Source: Paracoccus halophilus (GTDB lineage: Bacteria > Pseudomonadota > Alphaproteobacteria > Rhodobacterales > Rhodobacteraceae). From it: DNA of 64,000 nucleotides. Under the pieces are notes generated by a model. That model did no database searches, was not told the DNA's origin, and saw only the letters and a program-made list of their open reading frames with translations. Of the stretch, positions 1-8,859 are shown in pieces; position 1 is the first letter of the stretch; every line of letters starts with the position of its first letter. The translations under genes were made by a program, and so were the position numbers. The stretch spans positions 209,016 through 273,015 of the forward strand of contig NZ_JRKN01000001.1 of the NCBI RefSeq assembly GCF_000763905.1, in the 5' to 3' direction.

Positions 1-340
1 CGGCGCCATCATCGTCTCGACGCCGCAGGATGTGGCGCTCTTGGATGCGCGCCGGGCGATCGACATGTTCGACAAGCTGAAAACCCCGGTGCTGGGGCTG
101 GTCGAGAATATGTCCACCTATATCTGCCCCAATTGCGGCCATGAGGCGCATCTGTTCGGCCATGGCGGTGTCGCCGCCGAGGCCGCGAAGCTGGGCCTGC
201 CCTTCCTGGGCGAGATTCCCCTGAACCTGGAGGTGCGGCTGGCCGGCGATGACGGCACGCCCATCGCGGCGGGGGACAGCCCCGTCGCCCACTCCTTTGC
301 CCGGTTGGCCGAGCGGCTGGTTGCCGGCGGCATGGCGTGA
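1..340 (+). CDS. Mrp/ApbC-family P-loop ATPase, 3' end only
   Basis: This is the C-terminal part of a gene that begins before the window; the frame is open from base 2 to a TGA at 338-340. The visible 112 residues contain STPQDVALLDARRAIDMF, then ENMSTYICPNCG with a CxxC pair, and GEIPLNLEVR. These are the C-terminal hallmarks of Mrp/NBP35-type proteins, which bind ATP and carry or insert Fe-S clusters in the cytoplasm. The CxxC cysteines are the ones that bridge a cluster between subunits in this family. The Walker A region lies outside the window, so I cannot tell apbC from close paralogues. The family call is safe; the exact client proteins are unknown. Confidence 0.88.
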   Translation, partial: GAIIVSTPQDVALLDARRAIDMFDKLKTPVLGLVENMSTYICPNCGHEAHLFGHGGVAAEAAKLGLPFLGEIPLNLEVRLAGDDGTPIAAGDSPVAHSFARLAERLVAGGMA

Positions 341-789
341 GCCGGCCTGACGCCCCGGACCTGCGGCGAGGCGGCGGGCGACCGCGCCGGCCGCCGATCC
401 GGGAAATCATGGGACCGGCATCGGGCGCGGCTGAAAACAGGGCCGGGAATGCATGGGAACCGGGGCGAGAATCTTCCGTCGCGTGATTTTTGGCCGAATC
501 ACTCGAACGTGTTGGCCGGTGATTCAACCGAGAGCCGAGGAAAAGCCGGCTCAGATGCCAAAGTTTCAGCCGAATTTCGGCAGATGCCCGCCTTCGCCTG
601 GGAATTCCCTGGGCCGCTGTTTGCCATGTTCCGCCTCCCATATGTTGTGGTCTGGTGAATTGTGACAGCAATACTTTCCGTGTTGCCTCGGCTGACTTCT
701 TGATGTTCGCTTAATGTTCATGTGTGACGGTGCTGCGACTTTTCCGCTTGTCCCAAAGATACCCATTGCGCCCCGTTAATTCCCGTGTC
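341..789. other. Spacer between the Mrp gene and the mraZ leader
   Basis: No convincing gene is seen here. The stretch holds nested repeats at 483-525: GTGATT, GAATCAC and GTGATTC, with two TTGGCC copies between them. Further on are a palindrome GCCGAATTTCGGC at 569-581 between two CAGATGCC copies (552-559, 581-588) and a palindrome GGGAATTCCC at 600-609. The A+T content rises after about 610, which suits a promoter for the downstream leader, but I could not place a convincing -35/-10 pair. Confidence 0.5.
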
Positions 790-1010
790 ATCCATTGCCT
801 ACGGAGACGGGCTGAAGGGGCGCCAAGACCCCATAAGGCGACAAGCAGGCTTCATACGGGCACCCGCTTCCGAACATGACCCCGCGGCGCGCGAGCAGCA
901 CCTCCCCCAGGTGGCGCGGATAGCGGGGCGCGATCCCCGAAACTACGGGGCCCAGAGATGGGAACGAGGGTGGCGGATCGGGTCGTGGCAGCAACCCGGT
1001 CCGCTTTTCC
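790..1010 (+). ncRNA. upsM: UpsM-like leader RNA upstream of mraZ
   Basis: About 270 bases before mraZ carry no credible coding frame and are rich in hairpins: CCCCG/CGGGG at 935-950 and a strong intrinsic terminator at 973-1008. In Rhodobacter sphaeroides, as I recall, the dcw cluster has an extended leader of about 270 nt whose 5' part accumulates as a small RNA, UpsM, of about 206 nt, through partial termination and RNase E cleavage. Position, length and terminator agree with that here: the T-tract ends about 50 bases before the mraZ start. The 5' end near 790-803 is inferred only from those lengths. Homology of the RNA sequence itself was not tested. Confidence 0.55.
973..1008 (+). terminator. 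Intrinsic terminator inside the mraZ leader
   Basis: An 11-bp stem pairs GCGGATCGGGT (973-983) with ACCCGGTCCGC (994-1004), with one G-U pair and a 10-base loop, followed directly by TTTT (1005-1008). It lies ahead of the first dcw gene, so it must be read through or relieved for the cluster to be expressed. It therefore works as a partial terminator or attenuator and not as an operon end. Confidence 0.75.
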
Positions 1011-1058
1011 TGTTCGGGGTGACGGGCAGGGACGAAACAGTGGAAGGAGTGCGGGCCG

Positions 1059-1577
1059 GTGGCGCGCAGGTTCAGAGGATCGGAAGAGGTCAGGGTCGAC
1101 GCGAAAGGCCGCGTCTCGATTCCGGCCAAGTTCCGCCGGGTCTTCGAATCCGCCGATCCCGAATGGGAAACCGGCAAGCGTCCGCAACTGGTCATCGTCT
1201 TCGGTACCCGCGACTGGAAATACCTGCAACTGTTCACCATCGAGGCGATCGAAGAGATCGACGAGCGGATTTCGCGGCTCGATCGCGGCAGTCCCAGCCG
1301 CAACTATCTGGAACATATCTATCAGGGCCATTCCGAAGAGGCCGAGATCGACGGCGACGGCCGGCTGGTCCTGCCGCAGAAACTGCGCGACAAGATCGGC
1401 CTGACCGACAGCGCGGTGTTCATCTCGGGCGGGGACAACCTGAAGGTCTGGTCCCCCGCCGCCTATGAAGAGGAAGAGCGCGCCATCGAGGCCCGCGTGC
1501 CCGAGCTGGAGCCGGGTGCCGATCCGCTGTCGCTGCTGTCCCAGCAGGTGGCGGCGTCCAGCCCGGGGCAGGGCTAG
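1059..1577 (+). CDS. mraZ: Transcriptional regulator MraZ
   Basis: First gene of the division and cell-wall cluster. The 172-residue protein has two AbrB/SpoVT-type DNA-binding modules, visible as VDAKGRVSIPAKFRRVF near residues 13-29 and IDGDGRLVLPQKLRDKIG in the second half. MraZ forms a ring-shaped oligomer and in other bacteria represses its own dcw promoter. The start is GTG at 1059, with the Shine-Dalgarno GGAAGGAG eight bases upstream; no ATG start fits. The C-terminal tail after about residue 150 is low-complexity. rsmH begins three bases after the stop, so the two are translated from one message. I did not find a clean run of TGGGN-type MraZ boxes upstream. Confidence 0.95.
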   Translation: MARRFRGSEEVRVDAKGRVSIPAKFRRVFESADPEWETGKRPQLVIVFGTRDWKYLQLFTIEAIEEIDERISRLDRGSPSRNYLEHIYQGHSEEAEIDGDGRLVLPQKLRDKIGLTDSAVFISGGDNLKVWSPAAYEEEERAIEARVPELEPGADPLSLLSQQVAASSPGQG

Positions 1578-1580
1578 GCC

Positions 1581-2555
1581 ATGGCACGGGCGACCGATCC
1601 CCATATTCCCGTCCTGCTTGGCCCGCTTTTGCGGGCCGTTGCGCCTGTGGACGGGGTCTGGATCGACGGCACGTTCGGCGCCGGCGGCTATGCGCGCGTC
1701 CTGCTGGAGCAGGGCGCGCGGCAGGTTATCGGCATCGACCGCGATCCGGCGGTCTTTGCCATGGCGGCGGCATGGGCGGGCGCATATGGCGACCGGCTGC
1801 GGCTGGCGCAGGGCACGTTTTCCGACATGGACCTGCTGGCCGGCGGCCAGGTCGATGGCGTGGTGCTGGATCTGGGCGTCAGCTCGATGCAGCTTGACCA
1901 GCCCGAGCGCGGCTTTTCCTTCATGCGCGACGGGCCGCTCGACATGCGCATGGGCGGCGACGGCCCGACCGCGGCCGATCTGCTGAACGCGGCCGCTGAG
2001 GCCACCATCGCCGACGTGCTGTATCTTTACGGCGAAGAGCGCGCCTCGCGCCGTATCGCCAAGGCCATCGTGGCGGCGCGCCCGATCAGCCGCACGGGCC
2101 AGTTGTCGGATATCGTCTCGGCCTGCCTGCCGCGCCCCAAGCCGGGCCACAGCCACCCCTCGACGCGCAGCTTTCAGGCGATCCGCATCTGGGTCAATGA
2201 CGAATTCGGCCAGCTTGTCGCGGGGCTGGCCGCGGCCGAACGTGCGATGCGCCCGGGCGGCAGGCTGGCGGTGGTCAGCTTTCATTCGCTCGAGGACCGG
2301 ATCGTCAAGCGCTTCATGCAGGCGCGTTCGAACAGCGCCGGCGGCGGCAGCCGTCACGCGCCCGAGACCGCGCAGGCCGCGCCGGCCTTCCGGCTGCCCT
2401 TTCGTCGCGCCATCGGCCCGGACGAGGCGGAAATGGCGGCCAATCCGCGCGCGCGCTCGGCGCTGTTGCGGGTCGGTATCCGCACCGATGCGCCCGCCGG
2501 CCGCGTCGATCCCGATGCGCTTGGCCTGCCGATGCTGACCGAAAGGAGGGTGTGA
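1581..2555 (+). CDS. rsmH: 16S rRNA m4C1402 methyltransferase RsmH
   Basis: A 324-residue S-adenosylmethionine-dependent methyltransferase that adds N4-methylcytosine at position 1402 of 16S rRNA (formerly MraW). It shows the N-terminal [10 protein letters not shown], the SAM-binding loop [15 protein letters not shown] and the family signature [20 protein letters not shown], followed by [16 protein letters not shown] and the late [15 protein letters not shown] block are also present. Length is normal for the family. It follows mraZ by three bases, and its TGA overlaps the ATG of ftsL, the standard dcw order. Confidence 0.97.
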   Translation: MARATDPHIPVLLGPLLRAVAPVDGVWIDGTFGAGGYARVLLEQGARQVIGIDRDPAVFAMAAAWAGAYGDRLRLAQGTFSDMDLLAGGQVDGVVLDLGVSSMQLDQPERGFSFMRDGPLDMRMGGDGPTAADLLNAAAEATIADVLYLYGEERASRRIAKAIVAARPISRTGQLSDIVSACLPRPKPGHSHPSTRSFQAIRIWVNDEFGQLVAGLAAAERAMRPGGRLAVVSFHSLEDRIVKRFMQARSNSAGGGSRHAPETAQAAPAFRLPFRRAIGPDEAEMAANPRARSALLRVGIRTDAPAGRVDPDALGLPMLTERRV

Positions 2556-2929
2556 TGCGATCCGTGCTGTATCTCCTGACCACGCTGATCGTCATGGGGC
2601 TGGCCTTCTGGGCCTATCGCGAGAATTACCGCACCCAGGCCACGATCGCCGAGATGTCCGACGTGCAGCACCAGATCGGCCGCCTGCGCGAGGATCTGGC
2701 CGTGTTCCGCGCCGAATGGGCCTATCTGAACCGTCCCGCGCGGCTGCGGGAACTGGTCAACCTGAATTTCGACAGGCTGCAACTGGTGCCCTTCGGCTCC
2801 GATCAGTTCGTCGATGTCGGACAGGTCGCCTTTCCCGCGCCGACACAGCCCGCGGCGGCCGTCGCCGCCGCCATCGTCGAACGCCCCGCGGGCTATCCCC
2901 CCCGCCGACCACAGGAGAGCACGCCATGA
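2555..2929 (+). CDS. ftsL: Cell division protein FtsL
   Basis: A 124-residue bitopic inner-membrane protein. It has a short cytoplasmic start, one membrane span at about residues 3-20 and a periplasmic heptad-like stretch at about 25-60 that would pair with FtsB/FtsQ in the divisome. The tail is alanine- and proline-rich. Sequence identity in FtsL is always low, so the call rests on size, topology and place between rsmH and ftsI. The ATG at 2555 shares its A with the rsmH TGA and is preceded by AAAGGAGGG. A GTG three bases earlier is possible but less likely. Confidence 0.88.
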   Translation: MRSVLYLLTTLIVMGLAFWAYRENYRTQATIAEMSDVQHQIGRLREDLAVFRAEWAYLNRPARLRELVNLNFDRLQLVPFGSDQFVDVGQVAFPAPTQPAAAVAAAIVERPAGYPPRRPQESTP

Positions 2930-4731
2930 TCCGCACCCCCCTGCGCCCGCTGGCACGCATCCTTCGCGCCCGCGAAAGAGGCGAGAACCCCGATGCGATC
3001 GAGGCCGAGAACCGCGCCCAGCGGCATGCCGAGATCCAGGACAAGGCGCGCGGCAGAGCGCGCAGCCGGCTGTGCTTCATGGCCGCCGGCTTCGTGCTGG
3101 CCTTTGGCACGGTGGGGTTCAAGATGGCGGTGCTGGCCAGCAGCCGCCCCAGCGAGCCCCGCGTCCAGACCACCGGCGCGCAGATCATCTCGCAGCGCGC
3201 GGACATCACCGACCGCCATGGGCGGGTGCTGGCGACGAACCTGCTGACCTATTCGCTCTATGCCCATCCCCGGCAGATGATCGACCCCGAGGCGGCGGCG
3301 CGCAAGCTGGCCGGGATATTCCCCGATCTTGACCTGGAGCGCCTGCGCAAGGATTTCTCGGGCAAGCGCAGCTTTGTCTGGATCAAGAAGAAGATCAGCC
3401 CCGAACAGATGCAGGCGGTCCATGATATCGGCGAGCCGGCGCTGCTGTTCGGCCCGCGCGAGATGCGGCTGTACCCCAATGGCAAGATCGCCAGCCATAT
3501 CCTTGGCGGCTCGACCTTCGGCAAGGAGGGCGTGGCCAGCGCCGAGGTGATCGGCGTGGCGGGGGTGGAAAAGGCCTTTGACCAATGGTTGCGCGACCCC
3601 GCCAACGAGGGCGCGCCCCTGACCCTGTCGCTGGACCTGACCGTTCAGGCCGCGATGGAGGAAGTGCTGAGCAACGGCATGAGCGTGATGAACGCCAAGG
3701 GCGCGACCGGCATCCTGATGGAGGTCGCGACCGGCGAGGTGGTGGCCATGGCCAGCCTGCCCGATTTCGACCCCAACGAACGGCCGCGGCCGCTGCTCAA
3801 GGGTGATCCGTCGGACAGCCCGCTGTTCAACCGCGCGGTTCAGGGGCAATACGAGCTTGGCTCGACCTTCAAGATATTCCCGGTGGCCCAGGCGCTGGAC
3901 CTGAGGCTGGTCAGCCCGAACACGATGATCAATTCCCAGACGCCGATGAAGATCGGCAAATATCTGATCAACGATTTCAGCAATTACGGCGAACGGTTGT
4001 CGGTAACCGACGTGATCGTGAAATCCTCGAACGTCGGCACGGTGCGCATCGCGCAGCTGGTCGGGGTCGAGCGGCAGCGGGAATTCCTCAAGGATCTGGG
4101 CCTGTTCGAGCCGACCGCCATCGAGATCAGCGAGGCCTCGACCGGCCGGCCGCTGGTGCCGCAGCGCTGGCCCGCGGTGACCGCGGCGACGGTTTCATTC
4201 GGCCATGGCCTCGCCACCAGCCCGCTGCATCTGGCGGCGGCCTATGCCACCATCGCGAATGGCGGCACGCGGGTACGCCCGACGCTGATCCATGGCCGCA
4301 AGCCGCGCCGCGACGAGCAGGTGCTTTCCGCCGAGGCGGCGCGGGGGGCGATGGCGATGCTGCGCCAGGTGGTGACGCGCGGCACCGCGCGCTCGGCCGA
4401 GGTCGCGGGCTACGAGGTCGCCGGCAAGACCGGCACCGCCGACAAGCCCAGCCCGAACGGCGGCTATTACAAGAGCAAGGTGGTGGCGACATTCGCCTCG
4501 GTCTTCCCGGCGAGCGATCCGAAATATGTGCTGGTGGTGACGCTGGACGAGCCTTCGGTGACCGGGGTGAGCGGCGCGGTCAGCCGCACGGCCGGCGCCA
4601 CCGCGACGCTGGTCGCGGCCGAACTGGTCCGTCGCGTCGCACCGCTGATGGGGCTGCGCCCGGCCACCGAATCGCAATTGCCGATGGTTGAACGGCCTTT
4701 GCCGGATCGGCTAAAGCTCGTCTCGAACTGA
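2926..4731 (+). CDS. ftsI: Septal peptidoglycan transpeptidase FtsI (PBP3)
   Basis: A 601-residue class B penicillin-binding protein that cross-links septal peptidoglycan. It has a cytoplasmic tail of about 48 residues, one membrane span (about 49-70), a pedestal region and a transpeptidase domain. The active-site motifs are complete: STFK at 313-316 with the nucleophilic serine, SSN at 367-369 and KTGT at 501-504. The start overlaps the ftsL stop as ATGA, so the two are translationally coupled. The frame is open further upstream, but that extension only shadows ftsL. Confidence 0.97.
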   Translation: MIRTPLRPLARILRARERGENPDAIEAENRAQRHAEIQDKARGRARSRLCFMAAGFVLAFGTVGFKMAVLASSRPSEPRVQTTGAQIISQRADITDRHGRVLATNLLTYSLYAHPRQMIDPEAAARKLAGIFPDLDLERLRKDFSGKRSFVWIKKKISPEQMQAVHDIGEPALLFGPREMRLYPNGKIASHILGGSTFGKEGVASAEVIGVAGVEKAFDQWLRDPANEGAPLTLSLDLTVQAAMEEVLSNGMSVMNAKGATGILMEVATGEVVAMASLPDFDPNERPRPLLKGDPSDSPLFNRAVQGQYELGSTFKIFPVAQALDLRLVSPNTMINSQTPMKIGKYLINDFSNYGERLSVTDVIVKSSNVGTVRIAQLVGVERQREFLKDLGLFEPTAIEISEASTGRPLVPQRWPAVTAATVSFGHGLATSPLHLAAAYATIANGGTRVRPTLIHGRKPRRDEQVLSAEAARGAMAMLRQVVTRGTARSAEVAGYEVAGKTGTADKPSPNGGYYKSKVVATFASVFPASDPKYVLVVTLDEPSVTGVSGAVSRTAGATATLVAAELVRRVAPLMGLRPATESQLPMVERPLPDRLKLVSN

Positions 4732-4745
4732 CAAGCGGAGGTTTC

Positions 4746-6230
4746 GTGACCGATCGGGCGATGCGGCTGTCCCTTCTGGGGCTAAGAGGGGACAAGGGGC
4801 GCGACCCCGAGGTGACGGGCCTTGCCGTCGATTCGCGGCAGGTCGCCCCGGGCCACCTGTTCGCGGCGCTGCCGGGCACGCTGGCCCATGGCGGCGAATT
4901 CATCCAATATGCGCTGCGCCAGGGCGCGGCCGCCATCCTGACCGACCGTCAGGGGGCGACGATCGCGGCGGCCGAACTGGCCGGCTCGGACGCCGCCCTG
5001 GTGGTCGCCGAGGATCCGCGCGCCGCGCTCGCTGGCGCCGCCGCCCTGTGGTTCGCCACCCAGCCCGGGACCATGGTCGCGGTCACCGGCACCTCGGGCA
5101 AGACCTCGGTCGCCAGCTTTACCCGCCAGATCTGGCAATTGCTGGGGCACCGCGCGATCAGCCTGGGCACCATGGGGGTGCAGGGCGATTTTCAGGCCCG
5201 GCTGGCCCATACCACGCCCGATCCGCTGACCCTGCACCGGGTTCTGGCCAGCGCCGCGGCCGAGGGCGTCACGCATGCCGCGCTCGAGGCGTCCTCGCAC
5301 GGGCTGGACCAGCGGCGTCTGGACGGGGTGGAACTCCGGGCCGGCGCGTTCACCAATTTCAGCCAGGATCATCTGGATTATCACAAGGATTTCGACGACT
5401 ATTTCGCCGCCAAGGCGCTGCTGTTCAACCATATCCTGGATGAGGGCGCGGGCGCGGTCATCAATATCGACGACCCGCGCGGCCGCCAGATGGCCGGGAT
5501 CGCCGACGATCGCGGGCTGGAGCTGACCACCATCGGCCGGGCCGAGGGCGCGGATCTGCATATCCTCGGCCAGCGTTATGACGCGACCGGCCAGGATCTT
5601 CGCTTCTCGTATCAGGGGCAGGCCCATCTGGTGCGGCTGGCGCTGATCGGCGGTTTCCAGGCCGAGAACGTGCTGGCGGCGGCCGGGCTGGCCATCGCCG
5701 CCGGCGACGATGCCGCCCGGGTCATCGCGACGCTGCCCGAGCTGACCACCGTGCGCGGCCGCATGGAACTGGCCGCGATGCGCGACAACGGCGCCGCCGT
5801 CTTTGTCGATTACAGCCACAAGCCCGGCGCGCTGGCCTCGGCCCTGCAAAGCCTCCGGCCGCATGTGATGGGCCGCATCGTCGTGGTCTTTGGCGCCGGC
5901 GGCGACCGCGACCGGCTGAAACGCCCGCTGATGGGCGAAGCGGCGCGCGAACATGCCGATCTGGTCTTTGTCACCGACGACAACCCCCGGACCGAGGACC
6001 CGGCCGCGATCCGTTCCGAGATCATGGCCGGCGCCGGCCCCGAGGCGGTCGAGGTCGCCGACCGGGCCGAGGCGATCCTGCGCGGCGTCGATGCGCTGCA
6101 GCCCGGCGATGCGCTGCTGATCGCCGGCAAAGGCCATGAAACCGGGCAGATCGTCGGCAGCGACGTCTACCCCTTTGACGATGCCGAACAGGCCTCGGTC
6201 GCGGTGGCGGCACTGGATGGCAGGATATGA
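4746..6230 (+). CDS. murE: UDP-MurNAc-tripeptide synthetase MurE
   Basis: A 494-residue cytoplasmic Mur ligase that adds the third stem residue to UDP-MurNAc-L-Ala-D-Glu. The ATP loop is VTGTSGKTSVASF, and TDDNPRTEDP in the C-terminal domain carries the DNPR motif that selects meso-diaminopimelate over lysine. The lysine for carbamylation and the central-domain histidines are in place by eye. The start is GTG at 4746, with GCGGAGG five bases before it. The stop overlaps the murF ATG. Confidence 0.96.
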   Translation: MTDRAMRLSLLGLRGDKGRDPEVTGLAVDSRQVAPGHLFAALPGTLAHGGEFIQYALRQGAAAILTDRQGATIAAAELAGSDAALVVAEDPRAALAGAAALWFATQPGTMVAVTGTSGKTSVASFTRQIWQLLGHRAISLGTMGVQGDFQARLAHTTPDPLTLHRVLASAAAEGVTHAALEASSHGLDQRRLDGVELRAGAFTNFSQDHLDYHKDFDDYFAAKALLFNHILDEGAGAVINIDDPRGRQMAGIADDRGLELTTIGRAEGADLHILGQRYDATGQDLRFSYQGQAHLVRLALIGGFQAENVLAAAGLAIAAGDDAARVIATLPELTTVRGRMELAAMRDNGAAVFVDYSHKPGALASALQSLRPHVMGRIVVVFGAGGDRDRLKRPLMGEAAREHADLVFVTDDNPRTEDPAAIRSEIMAGAGPEAVEVADRAEAILRGVDALQPGDALLIAGKGHETGQIVGSDVYPFDDAEQASVAVAALDGRI

Positions 6231-7612
6231 CGCTCTGGACCTCCGAGGATGCGGCGGCTGCGACCGGCGGCCGCGTGACGCGCGATTTCGCGGTGGATGG
6301 CGTGTCGATCGACACCCGCACCATTCGGCCGGGCGACCTGTTCGTGGCCTTGCAGGCGGCCCGCGACGGGCATGATTTCGTGGCCCGGGCGCTGGAGCAG
6401 GGCGCTGGCGCCGCGCTGGTCAGCCGCATCCCCGAAGGCGTCGCATCCGATGCGCCGCTGCTGGTCGTGCCCGAAGTTCTGCCCGCGCTTGAGGCCCTGG
6501 GCCGCGCCGGCCGCGCCCGGATGCGGGGCAAGATGATCGCCATTACCGGCTCGGTCGGCAAGACCTCGACCAAGGAGATGGCCCGCATCGCGCTGACCGG
6601 GCAGGGCGTGATCCACGCCGCCGAGGCCAGCTACAACAACCATTGGGGCGTGCCCCTGACCCTGGCCCGGATGCCGCAGGACAGCGATTTCGCGATTGTC
6701 GAGATCGGCATGAACCACCCGGGCGAGATCGAGCCGCTGGCCCGGCTTGCCCGGCCGCATGTCGCCATGATCACCACCGTCGCCGCCGCCCATCTGGAAG
6801 CCTTTGGCGCCATCGAGGGCATCGCGCGGGAAAAAGGCGCGATCTTTCGCGGCCTGACCCAGCCCGGCACCGCCATTCTGCCCGAGGATCTGCCGGTAAC
6901 GCAGCTTCTGCGCGATTGTGCCGATGCGGCGGGGGGCATCGTGATCGGTTTCGGCCAGCACGGCATGGCCAGCCCCGTCACCGCCCGGACCGACGGCGAT
7001 ACCACGCAGGTCCGCGCCCGCATCCTGGGCGATACGGTCGATTTCACGCTGGCCAGCGTCGGCGCGCATTTCGTGATGAACGCGGTGGGCGTGCTGGCTG
7101 CGCTGTCCGCCGCCGGCGCCGATGTGAAACAGGCCGCCGCGGCACTGTCGCAGTGGCGCCCGCCGGCGGGTCGCGGCGCGGTTGAGGATCTGGACGGCAT
7201 CCGCCTGATCGACGACGCCTATAATTCCAACCCGACCTCGCTTGCGGCCGGGCTGGCGACGCTGGCGCGCCTGACCGGTGGCCGCCGCGTGGCGATTCTG
7301 GGCGACATGCTTGAGCTTGGCCCCGATGAGGCCGCCATGCATCGCGCCATGGCTGACGATCCGGCGATGGCCTCGGTCGATCTGGTGCATCTGGCGGGCC
7401 CGCGCATGCGTGCGCTTTACGAGGCGCTGCCCGGGACGCGGCGCGGGCTCTATTCGGAAACCGCCGCCGCCCTGGCCGAGCGGGTGGATGAACTGGTCGC
7501 CGCCGGCGATATCGTGCTCGTGAAAGGTTCCAAGGGATCGAAAATCTCGATGGTGGTTGACGCGCTGCGGCGAACGCGGCAAAGCGGCGCGCCCGGCGAA
7601 AGGACAGCTTAA
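6227..7612 (+). CDS. murF: UDP-MurNAc-pentapeptide synthetase MurF
   Basis: A 461-residue Mur ligase that attaches D-Ala-D-Ala to the UDP-MurNAc tripeptide, the last soluble precursor step. The P-loop is [13 protein letters not shown], followed by the substrate-binding [11 protein letters not shown] and the later [10 protein letters not shown] typical of MurF. Length is normal. It begins with ATG in an ATGA overlap with murE, and its TAA shares a base with the mraY ATG, so the murE-murF-mraY segment is tightly coupled. Confidence 0.96.
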   Translation: MTLWTSEDAAAATGGRVTRDFAVDGVSIDTRTIRPGDLFVALQAARDGHDFVARALEQGAGAALVSRIPEGVASDAPLLVVPEVLPALEALGRAGRARMRGKMIAITGSVGKTSTKEMARIALTGQGVIHAAEASYNNHWGVPLTLARMPQDSDFAIVEIGMNHPGEIEPLARLARPHVAMITTVAAAHLEAFGAIEGIAREKGAIFRGLTQPGTAILPEDLPVTQLLRDCADAAGGIVIGFGQHGMASPVTARTDGDTTQVRARILGDTVDFTLASVGAHFVMNAVGVLAALSAAGADVKQAAAALSQWRPPAGRGAVEDLDGIRLIDDAYNSNPTSLAAGLATLARLTGGRRVAILGDMLELGPDEAAMHRAMADDPAMASVDLVHLAGPRMRALYEALPGTRRGLYSETAAALAERVDELVAAGDIVLVKGSKGSKISMVVDALRRTRQSGAPGERTA

Positions 7613-8694
7613 TGCTCTACTGGCTCACCAACCTGTCTGATGGCGGGGATTTCTTCAACCTCTTCCGCTATATCACCTTCCGCGCCGGGGGGGCGTTCTT
7701 TACCGCGCTGATATTCGGCTTTCTCTTCGGCCGGCCGCTGATCGACATGCTGCGCCGCAAGCAGAAAAAGGGTCAGCCGATCCGCGACGACGGGCCGCAG
7801 AACCATTTCAGCAAGGCCGGGACGCCGACCATGGGGGGCTTTCTGATCCTGGCCGCACTGCTGGTCGGCACGCTGCTCTGGGCGCGGCTGGACAATGGCT
7901 ATGTCTGGATCGTGCTGCTGGTGACCATGGGTTTCGCGCTGATCGGCTTTGCCGACGATTACGCCAAGGTGACCAAGCAGCACCATGCCGGCCTGTCGGG
8001 TCGCATCCGCCTGCTGATCGGGCTGTGCATCGCCCTGGGCGCGGGCGCGGCGGCAGCATGGCTGCATCCCGACCCGCTGAGCGGCCAGCTGGCGCTGCCC
8101 TTCCTGAAGGATACGCTGATCAATCTGGGCATACTTTACCTGCCCTTCACCATCGTGGTGATCCTGGGCGCGGCCAATGCGGTCAACCTGACCGACGGGC
8201 TGGATGGTCTGGCGATCATGCCGGTGATGATCGCCGCCGGCAGTTTCGCGGTCATCGCCTATGCCGTCGGCCATGCGAATTTCGCCAATTACCTGGGCGT
8301 TCATTTCGTGCCCGGCACCGGCGAGCTGGCCGTTTTCGTCGCCGCGCTGTTCGGCGGCGGGCTGGGTTTCCTGTGGTATAACGCGCCCCCCGCGGCGGTC
8401 TTCATGGGCGATACCGGCAGCCTTGCGCTTGGCGGCGCGCTTGGCGCCATCGCGGTGGTCACCAAGCACGAGATCGTGCTCGCCATTGTCGGCGGCCTCT
8501 TCGTGGTCGAGGCGCTTTCGGTCATCATTCAGGTCCTCTACTTCAAGCGTACCGGCAAGCGCGTCTTCCTGATGGCCCCGATCCACCACCATTTCGAGAA
8601 AAAGGGCTGGGGCGAGGCACAGATCGTCATCCGCTTCTGGATCATCGCGCTGATTCTCGCGCTGATCGGTCTGGCGACGCTGAAGCTGCGCTAG
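7612..8694 (+). CDS. mraY: Phospho-MurNAc-pentapeptide translocase MraY
   Basis: A 360-residue polytopic inner-membrane enzyme that transfers phospho-MurNAc-pentapeptide to undecaprenyl phosphate, giving lipid I. About ten membrane spans can be drawn. The catalytic aspartates sit in [10 protein letters not shown] and in [14 protein letters not shown], and the histidine cluster is [11 protein letters not shown]. The ATG overlaps the murF stop. A 165-base gap with no supported gene separates it from murD, unlike the tight spacing before it. Confidence 0.97.
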   Translation: MLYWLTNLSDGGDFFNLFRYITFRAGGAFFTALIFGFLFGRPLIDMLRRKQKKGQPIRDDGPQNHFSKAGTPTMGGFLILAALLVGTLLWARLDNGYVWIVLLVTMGFALIGFADDYAKVTKQHHAGLSGRIRLLIGLCIALGAGAAAAWLHPDPLSGQLALPFLKDTLINLGILYLPFTIVVILGAANAVNLTDGLDGLAIMPVMIAAGSFAVIAYAVGHANFANYLGVHFVPGTGELAVFVAALFGGGLGFLWYNAPPAAVFMGDTGSLALGGALGAIAVVTKHEIVLAIVGGLFVVEALSVIIQVLYFKRTGKRVFLMAPIHHHFEKKGWGEAQIVIRFWIIALILALIGLATLKLR

Positions 8695-8859
8695 CGGTTC
8701 GCGTTCCCGCCCCATCCCGAACCCGATCCGCGCATCTATGCGCGGGTCGATCAGCACGGCAGGCTGATCCGCTGCCCGGGCGCGTGACATCGGTGCGCTT
8801 GCCCCCGGCCTGATCCTGGCGCAAATATCCCCTGACCGGCATGACGAAAAGGCCCGCAC

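Noticed and set aside
959..988. Possible MraZ boxes (TGGG-type repeats) before mraZ
   Set aside because: One TGGGA is followed by G-rich sequence, but the 10-base phasing of TGGGN repeats is not kept, and the bases also form the terminator stem.
852..2357. Leftward open frame of about 500 codons over mraZ and rsmH
   Set aside because: Shadow of rsmH; alanine- and arginine-rich with no family features.
8698..8787. Short protein-like frame between mraY and murD
   Set aside because: It reads like a peptide (HPEPDPRIYARVDQHGRLIR) but has no start codon or ribosome site. At best a remnant.
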